A stretch of 6,431 nucleotides of DNA, taken from contig JAJYIC010000151.1 of NCBI GenBank assembly GCA_021790295.1, positions 1 through 6,431 on the forward strand. The letters run 5' to 3'. How positions within the stretch are numbered: the stretch's first letter is position 1; every line of letters begins with the position of its first letter. Of this stretch, positions 5,334 through 6,431 are shown one piece after another. A program made the translations under genes and the position numbers. The DNA comes from Pseudomonadota bacterium. Its GTDB lineage: Bacteria > Pseudomonadota > Alphaproteobacteria > ATCC43930 > CGMCC-115725. A model generated the notes under the pieces. The model ran no database searches. It saw only the letters and a list, made by a program, of their open reading frames with translations, and was not told where the DNA came from.

Positions 5334-5627
5334 GGCTCCATCCGATCGTATAGGGAGATCGGCCCTTTGCCAGGGCGCCTGCGGAAATAATAGTTTCTTC
5401 GGGGGCCGCGCGCGAGCCTGAAAGAGGAGAGCGGCGCGATGCTGCGGGGGCTTGCGGCAGGAGGTTTGCGCGGCCTTTGCGCGAGGGCTCGCTTGCGGCC
5501 GCATTTGCCGGCCTTTGCGGGCGAGCGCCGCGCGAACGGCGAGAAAAGGGTGCGGCGGCGCTTCTTTCAGGTTAGAAGGCTCTATGAGGGGGCCGGCTCG
5601 CGGGCGCGGCAAAGAGAAAAAGGGCGC
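5334..5627. other. Intergenic region between the divergent hydratase and DedA genes
   Basis: This stretch of 294 bases has no convincing separate gene. It holds the inverted repeat at 5342-5362 and a weak plus-strand promoter candidate, TTGCCA (5367-5372) with TAATAG (5388-5393), whose 15-nt spacing is short. From 5439 it is an open Arg-rich extension of the DedA frame, with GAGGAG (5424-5429) nine bases before an ATG. I see no tRNA, repeat array or terminator in it. Confidence 0.5.
5342..5362 (-). promoter_or_regulatory. Operator-like inverted repeat before the hydratase gene
   Basis: CCGATC (5342-5347) and GATCGG (5357-5362) form a perfect 6-bp inverted repeat with a 9-nt spacer, starting 8 bp upstream of the hydratase ATG. 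The spacer edge reads TATACG on the minus strand. It could be a repressor site for the hydratase-GST operon or a leader hairpin covering the start. Confidence 0.35.
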
Positions 5628-6248
5628 ATGGAAACTCTGGTTCAGCCGGTTCTCGCCTTTATCGCGGCGCATGCGAACTGGGCCGTGCTCGTCGTCTTTC
5701 TCATCTCTTTCGGCGAGTCGTTCTTTCTCGTCGGCATCGCCTTTCCCGGCACCTCTCTTCTCGTCGCGGCGGGCGCCCTCGTCGCGGCCGGCACATTGCC
5801 GGCGTTGCCGATCCTCGCGGGGGCGGTCCTCGGAGTCGTTCTCGGCGACGGCATCTCCTATTGGCTCGGGCGCCGTTTCGGCCGGGGGATTGACCGCGTC
5901 TGGCCGTTCAGGGCGAACCCCAACCTGCTTCAAAACGGGGTCCGTTTTTTTTCCCGCCATGGCGGCAAAAGCGTCTTTATCGGCCGCTTTTTCGGACCCA
6001 TGAGGGCGACGGTTCCGCTCGCCGCGGGGCTCTTGCGCATGCCCGCGGATCGGTTCTGGTTTGCGACCATCGCCTCGGCCGTGCTCTGGGCGCCGATGCT
6101 GCTTTATCTCGGCAACGCGCTGGCGCTCATCGGCGAGCGCTTTTTCGGTTCGCAAGCCCTTCTTCTCATCCTTTTTGCCGGGTTTGTTTTTGTCGCCGCT
6201 CTCGCCGGGCTTTGGGCTTTCCTGCGCCCGCGCCGCGAAGGCGGATGA
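5628..6248 (+). CDS. DedA/VTT-domain inner-membrane protein
   Basis: A 206-aa polytopic inner-membrane protein of the DedA family; members act as undecaprenyl-phosphate or phospholipid transporters and in membrane homeostasis. Hydrophobic segments lie near 18-28, 33-55, 60-80, 127-160 (part re-entrant) and 175-200. Conserved residues are E30 in FGESFFLVGIAFPGTS, D74/Y78 in LGDGISYWLGRRFG, and R120/R126 in FIGRFFGPMRATVPLAAG, equivalent to the essential Glu and Arg pair of E. coli DedA proteins. The C-terminus is basic (RPRREGG). ATG 5628 is preferred because METLVQPVLAFIAAHANWA is a normal DedA start; an AAGGG stretch lies just before it. An upstream in-frame ATG at 5439 with a better ribosome site would add 63 Arg-rich residues. 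An 8-T run at 5945-5952 lies within the coding sequence. Confidence 0.88.
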   Translation: METLVQPVLAFIAAHANWAVLVVFLISFGESFFLVGIAFPGTSLLVAAGALVAAGTLPALPILAGAVLGVVLGDGISYWLGRRFGRGIDRVWPFRANPNLLQNGVRFFSRHGGKSVFIGRFFGPMRATVPLAAGLLRMPADRFWFATIASAVLWAPMLLYLGNALALIGERFFGSQALLLILFAGFVFVAALAGLWAFLRPRREGG

Positions 6249-6313
6249 AAAAGCCGCCCCGGAGACAAGGAACAGAAGCCCTTTCTTCCTCTTACGCCGA
6301 CGCCAAAGGGTGC

Positions 6314-6347
6314 CCAGATTTGATTGAGCGCCAGATTTGATCAAGCG
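6314..6347. repeat. Two 17-bp tandem direct repeats upstream of nadE
   Basis: Copies at 6314-6330 (CCAGATTTGATTGAGCG) and 6331-6347 (CCAGATTTGATCAAGCG) are directly adjacent and differ at two positions. They are A/T-rich against the surrounding sequence and end 28 bp before the next ATG. They could be paired binding sites for a regulator or a recent small duplication; I recognise no known factor. Confidence 0.6.
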
Positions 6348-6364
6348 AAAGCGACAGGAGCGGC

Positions 6365-6369
6365 GGGAG
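6365..6369 (+). promoter_or_regulatory. Ribosome binding site of nadE
   Basis: GGGAG lies six bases before the ATG at 6376, and a second AGGAG is at 6356-6360. The spacing supports the chosen start. Confidence 0.55.
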
Positions 6370-6375
6370 CGCGCC

Positions 6376-6431
6376 ATGGCCTCGTTTTTTTCGCCTTATG
6401 CGCACGGGTTCTTGCGCGTCGGCGCTTGCGT
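6376..6431 (+). CDS. nadE: Glutamine-dependent NAD+ synthase (5' end only; runs off window)
   Basis: Only 18 complete codons are visible, reading MASFFSPYAHGFLRVGAC. This resembles the conserved start of long, glutamine-hydrolysing NAD+ synthases, of which the Mycobacterium NadE start (NFYSAYQHGFVRVAACT) is an example: the SPY-x-HGF-x-RV-x-AC pattern leads into the N-terminal nitrilase-type amidase domain. The enzyme amidates nicotinic acid adenine dinucleotide to NAD+. Catalytic residues lie outside the window, so the call rests on this short signature and a good ribosome site. It follows DedA by 127 bp on the same strand and probably has its own control region. Confidence 0.7.
   Translation, partial: MASFFSPYAHGFLRVGAC

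Noticed and set aside
6279..6310. CCCTTT-N20-AAAGGG inverted repeat after dedA as a terminator
   Set aside because: Six weak base pairs around a 20-nt loop with no T tract; likely chance.
5334..6377. Open minus-strand frame joining the hydratase to a long N-terminal extension
   Set aside because: It lies antisense to the clear DedA gene, is low-complexity and charged, and the hydratase family starts at 5333.
1..6431. Mobile element, CRISPR array, defence island or novel multi-gene system
   Set aside because: No transposase or integrase, no attachment-like flanks, no spaced repeats and no unknown conserved gene cluster; the identified genes belong to known families.

Overview
This is a GC-rich chromosomal window from an alphaproteobacterium. 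The evidence is a recognisable CtrA cell-cycle regulator with CtrA-type TTAA-N7-TTAA boxes and a CcrM-type GANTC site beside it, next to a FliJ-like flagellar coiled-coil gene. Gene content and codon use fit the Hyphomicrobiales (rhizobia or Beijerinckiaceae-like lineages). I cannot name a genus from sequence alone.

Layout. (1) 1-444, minus: the N-terminal 148 codons of ctrA; the gene runs off the left edge. (2) 445-683: a divergent control region with CtrA boxes, a GANTC site and a strong GC stem-loop in the ctrA leader. (3) 684-1016, plus: a short FliJ-like protein, followed at once by a terminator-like hairpin. (4) 1148-3203, plus: a two-gene operon of a family III CoA-transferase and a CitE/HpcH-type CoA-ester lyase, overlapping by 8 nt. 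(5) 3219-3794, minus: a secreted LTxxQ (Spy/CpxP-like) protein with a Met/Gly/Arg-rich linker, convergent with the lyase. (6) 3885-5333, minus: a 2-keto-4-pentenoate hydratase-family gene and then a glutathione S-transferase, 30 nt apart, probably one operon. (7) 5334-5627: an intergenic region with an operator-like inverted repeat and an alternative in-frame start for the next gene. (8) 5628-6248, plus: a DedA/VTT membrane protein. (9) 6376-6431, plus: the first 18 codons of an NAD+ synthase (nadE) leaving the right edge, with a 17-bp tandem repeat in its upstream gap.

How the genes relate. The left end is the cell-cycle/motility junction, where CtrA probably controls both its own gene and the FliJ-like gene. 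The central pair suggests activation of a C4-C5 dicarboxylic or hydroxy acid as a CoA thioester followed by retro-aldol cleavage, with citramalate/malate-type chemistry as the best guess; no substrate is proven. The hydratase/GST pair suggests a small catabolic or detoxifying unit. Overall this reads as ordinary core and metabolic chromosome. I see no mobile element, CRISPR array, tRNA or rRNA, and no evidence of a novel defence or biosynthetic system. The most useful oddities are the shortened FliJ-like protein with an apparently leaderless start, the lyase that stops before the usual C-terminal lid, the structured ctrA leader, and the tandem repeat before nadE.
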